A DNA stretch of 7,182 nucleotides. Origin: Halothece sp. MAG. Lineage in GTDB: Bacteria; Cyanobacteriota; Cyanobacteriia; Cyanobacteriales; Rubidibacteraceae. The DNA lies in the NCBI GenBank assembly GCA_018610095.1, contig JAHEOB010000349.1, positions 1 through 7,182 on the forward strand, read 5' to 3'. This document shows, in pieces, positions 5,345 to 7,182 of this stretch. Position 1 is the first letter of the stretch. The number at the start of each line of letters is the position of its first letter. Both the position numbers and the translations under genes were made by a program. The notes beneath the pieces are model-generated. The model saw nothing but the letters and a program-made list of their open reading frames with translations. It made no database searches and had not been told where the DNA came from.

Positions 5345-7182
5345 TCAAGCAGTTGTCACCCCGTGAGACATAAGACTCAACCGACAAAAGGTATTCACCA
5401 ACTGTATCTGTTCAACAGTCTGGCAAGGAATCTCTAGCAACTTGGGATTTGCAACGACAACTGCCAAACATTGAGCGCGAGATAGCGCAACATTCAGCCG
5501 ATTTGGGCTGTAGAGAAATTCAATATGGCGAGGCAGGTGTTCTGCACTGGAAGTTACCATCGAGATTAGAGTGATGGGGGCTTCCTGACCCTGAAACTTA
5601 TCCACCGTTCCAATCCGTGCCTCTTCCGGCAGTCGCAATTGCAGATAATTTACCTGCACATTGTAGGGGGTAACAATCAGAATATCATTGGCAGTAATGT
5701 CCCGTGTTGTCCCATCGATTTCGGTAATTGTTTGACCGAGCAGTTCTTGGTATTTCGCTTCAATGATCTCTCCTTCGACGATACTCTTTTGCCCGCATCC
5801 ATCATGATGGGCTGAAAGCATAACAATTCCACTATTGGGCAAATCAGTATTTTGGAGATCAAGCTGACGGGCTTTGGTGGATTCATGGGCTGTGAGACGC
5901 CCCTCGTAAAATGCCTCGGAAATAAAATGGCAAATATTCGGGTGTAAGCGACGGGTTTCGGGGAGGAAGATCCCTTGGTTTGCCGGAATCGTAGCGCGAT
6001 GTCGCAGTAAAAACGCTAAAACTGAGAGTCCTGCCTCTCCGGGATGGGTGCCTTGAATGGGTTGGCCTAACTGCATTTGATCCCCCACTAAAATAATATT
6101 GCGGGTAGCATTGGCCATCGCAACCACATTCGCCGTGGCAACCTGCCCGGCTTCATCAATGAAGAGATAATCCAGTTGCCCCTGAAACTGCTCATTAGCA
6201 AAACACCAAGCAGTTCCGGCAAAAAGATTGGCATCCCAGTTGATTTCCTTGTGGCTGTTAACTGTTTGAATAAAGGTGCCCTGAAACTGGCTACCGGCAT
6301 TATTCTTGCTTCCCTTTTTGCATCCCTGGAACTGGACTTCCTGTTCGGCGGCAACTGTTTCCACTCGCGCGATTAAGTTATGGATTGCCTTGTGGGAATT
6401 GGAAGCAACGCCGATTTTATAGCCCTTTTGAATGAGAGCGACAATGATATGGCTGCTGAGATAAGTTTTTCCAGTACCGGGAGGCCCCTGAATGAATAAA
6501 TAGCTATGATCAAGGTTGACAATGGCATCCAGTGCTTCTTGGATCAAGTGATCACCATGGATAATCGGTTCTTGTTCCGATTGCCCTTGGATTTGAGGCC
6601 GATCGCGCTTCAGCAAGTCGGTGGCAGGATGGGGCTGATCGGGATTCGCCAGGATTTGATCCGCATAGCGATAAATGGCGGAACGCAACGGTTTCGCATC
6701 AATGGGGGCAGGCGGCCCCAGGGAGAGCCGTTCTGGAGGCGGTTCTTGCTTTTTGCCCCGTTTCAGCTTAATAACACAGTTTGTCTCATCGAGTTCTGCG
6801 ATAGTGCTTTTGTCGTCGTTGGTTCCAATGATGAAGGGTTTATCCCCTTCTTTAAGTTTGGTATCTTGCGCGGGAAAGGTGTAGGTATAAATGTAGGACT
6901 GCTTTTCAGGATAGGAATCTTCTATTTTGGTTAAACCGGCGAGGCACTGGGCATCGGCAATCAATTCATCTTCAAATTGGGTTTGATGGTAAAACAATTG
7001 CCACCACTGCGGTTTAGCTTCCCGTTGATGAAATTCCAACAGATGGGAGAGTCGCGTATGAAGCGGGGAGGGATTCTCCTGATGGACGCCAAGCCGGGCT
7101 TGATAGTCTTCATGATCAATTTCCCAAGGTTTGCGATTGCGCTCTTGATCCTGCTCTGTCAGTTCTTTTTGCTGGTTTAACC
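5345..7182 (-). CDS. Superfamily 1 (Upf1/Dna2-like) DNA helicase, C-terminal part; probable RecB-like nuclease-helicase fusion
   Basis: The frame is open from the window edge to the TGA at 5345, showing 611 residues; the true start is outside. Counted from the edge, the helicase motifs are Walker A GPPGTGKT (232-239), motif Ia around ASNSHKAIHNL (259-269), Walker B DEAG (342-345), motif III GDQMQLGQP (366-374), motif IV-like TRRLHP (409-414), motif V TVDKFQGQEA (525-534) and motif VI NVALSRAQ (563-570). The set is complete and typical of the Upf1/Dna2/SMUBP2 group, which unwinds DNA or RNA using ATP. The first 200 visible residues resemble the region linking such helicases to an N-terminal TM0106-type RecB-like nuclease in long cyanobacterial proteins of over 1,000 residues; that nuclease would lie off the window. 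TTG 7039 is internal and not the start. Likely roles are DNA repair or processing, with phage defence possible. It is GC-rich relative to parAB, from which it is separated by 185 bases. Confidence 0.88.
   Translation of the reverse strand, partial: LNQQKELTEQDQERNRKPWEIDHEDYQARLGVHQENPSPLHTRLSHLLEFHQREAKPQWWQLFYHQTQFEDELIADAQCLAGLTKIEDSYPEKQSYIYTYTFPAQDTKLKEGDKPFIIGTNDDKSTIAELDETNCVIKLKRGKKQEPPPERLSLGPPAPIDAKPLRSAIYRYADQILANPDQPHPATDLLKRDRPQIQGQSEQEPIIHGDHLIQEALDAIVNLDHSYLFIQGPPGTGKTYLSSHIIVALIQKGYKIGVASNSHKAIHNLIARVETVAAEQEVQFQGCKKGSKNNAGSQFQGTFIQTVNSHKEINWDANLFAGTAWCFANEQFQGQLDYLFIDEAGQVATANVVAMANATRNIILVGDQMQLGQPIQGTHPGEAGLSVLAFLLRHRATIPANQGIFLPETRRLHPNICHFISEAFYEGRLTAHESTKARQLDLQNTDLPNSGIVMLSAHHDGCGQKSIVEGEIIEAKYQELLGQTITEIDGTTRDITANDILIVTPYNVQVNYLQLRLPEEARIGTVDKFQGQEAPITLISMVTSSAEHLPRHIEFLYSPNRLNVALSRAQCLAVVVANPKLLEIPCQTVEQIQLVNTFCRLSLMSHGVTTA

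Noticed and set aside
5281..5373. Plus-strand frame of 30 codons from ATG 5281, overlapping the helicase end on the other strand.
   Set aside because: It has no Shine-Dalgarno, no recognised motif, and its last third is antisense to the helicase stop region. Thirty codons are expected by chance.

Overview
The window looks cyanobacterial. One full HIP1 octamer (GCGATCGC, 3503-3510) and several near-copies are present. The proteins also fit: a cyanobacterial-type ParB with an extended DNA-binding region, an mtnA start, and a Dna2-like helicase of the kind that cyanobacteria often carry fused to a RecB-like nuclease. This is judged from sequence features and family memory, without any database comparison.

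Layout, left to right. A small VapB-type antitoxin (29-226, +) has no recognisable toxin behind it. A five-bladed beta-propeller protein of the GH32/GH43/GH130-like superfamily follows (331-1392, +). Next come a complete tyrosine recombinase (1542-2516, +) and a GNAT acetyltransferase (2627-3253, +). Behind these lies a strong hairpin and a 46-codon remnant of mtnA (3374-3514, +) that stops right after a HIP1 site. Facing them on the minus strand is a parA-parB operon (5159 to 3620) whose genes overlap by 8 bases. Two palindromic repeats exactly 40 bp apart sit upstream of parA (5194-5216 and 5234-5256). The right end is the C-terminal part of a large superfamily 1 helicase (minus strand, stop at 5345), open to the window edge.

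Base composition suggests two sorts of DNA. Single 60-base lines counted by hand give about 53% GC in the glycosidase-like gene and 47-58% in the helicase, against 35-43% in the recombinase, 32% in the acetyltransferase and 43% in parB. The stretch from about 1.4 to 5.3 kb therefore looks like an acquired segment: recombinase, cargo, a broken housekeeping gene and a partition operon. It may be an integrated plasmid, or the window may come from a large plasmid that has collected chromosomal pieces.

Working together, ParA, ParB and the upstream palindromes form a plausible self-regulated partition module. The recombinase could resolve multimers or have integrated the segment. The antitoxin could be a relic of another stability module. 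I found no convincing wholly new system. The best leads are the paired palindromes, the mtnA break at HIP1, and the antitoxin without a toxin.
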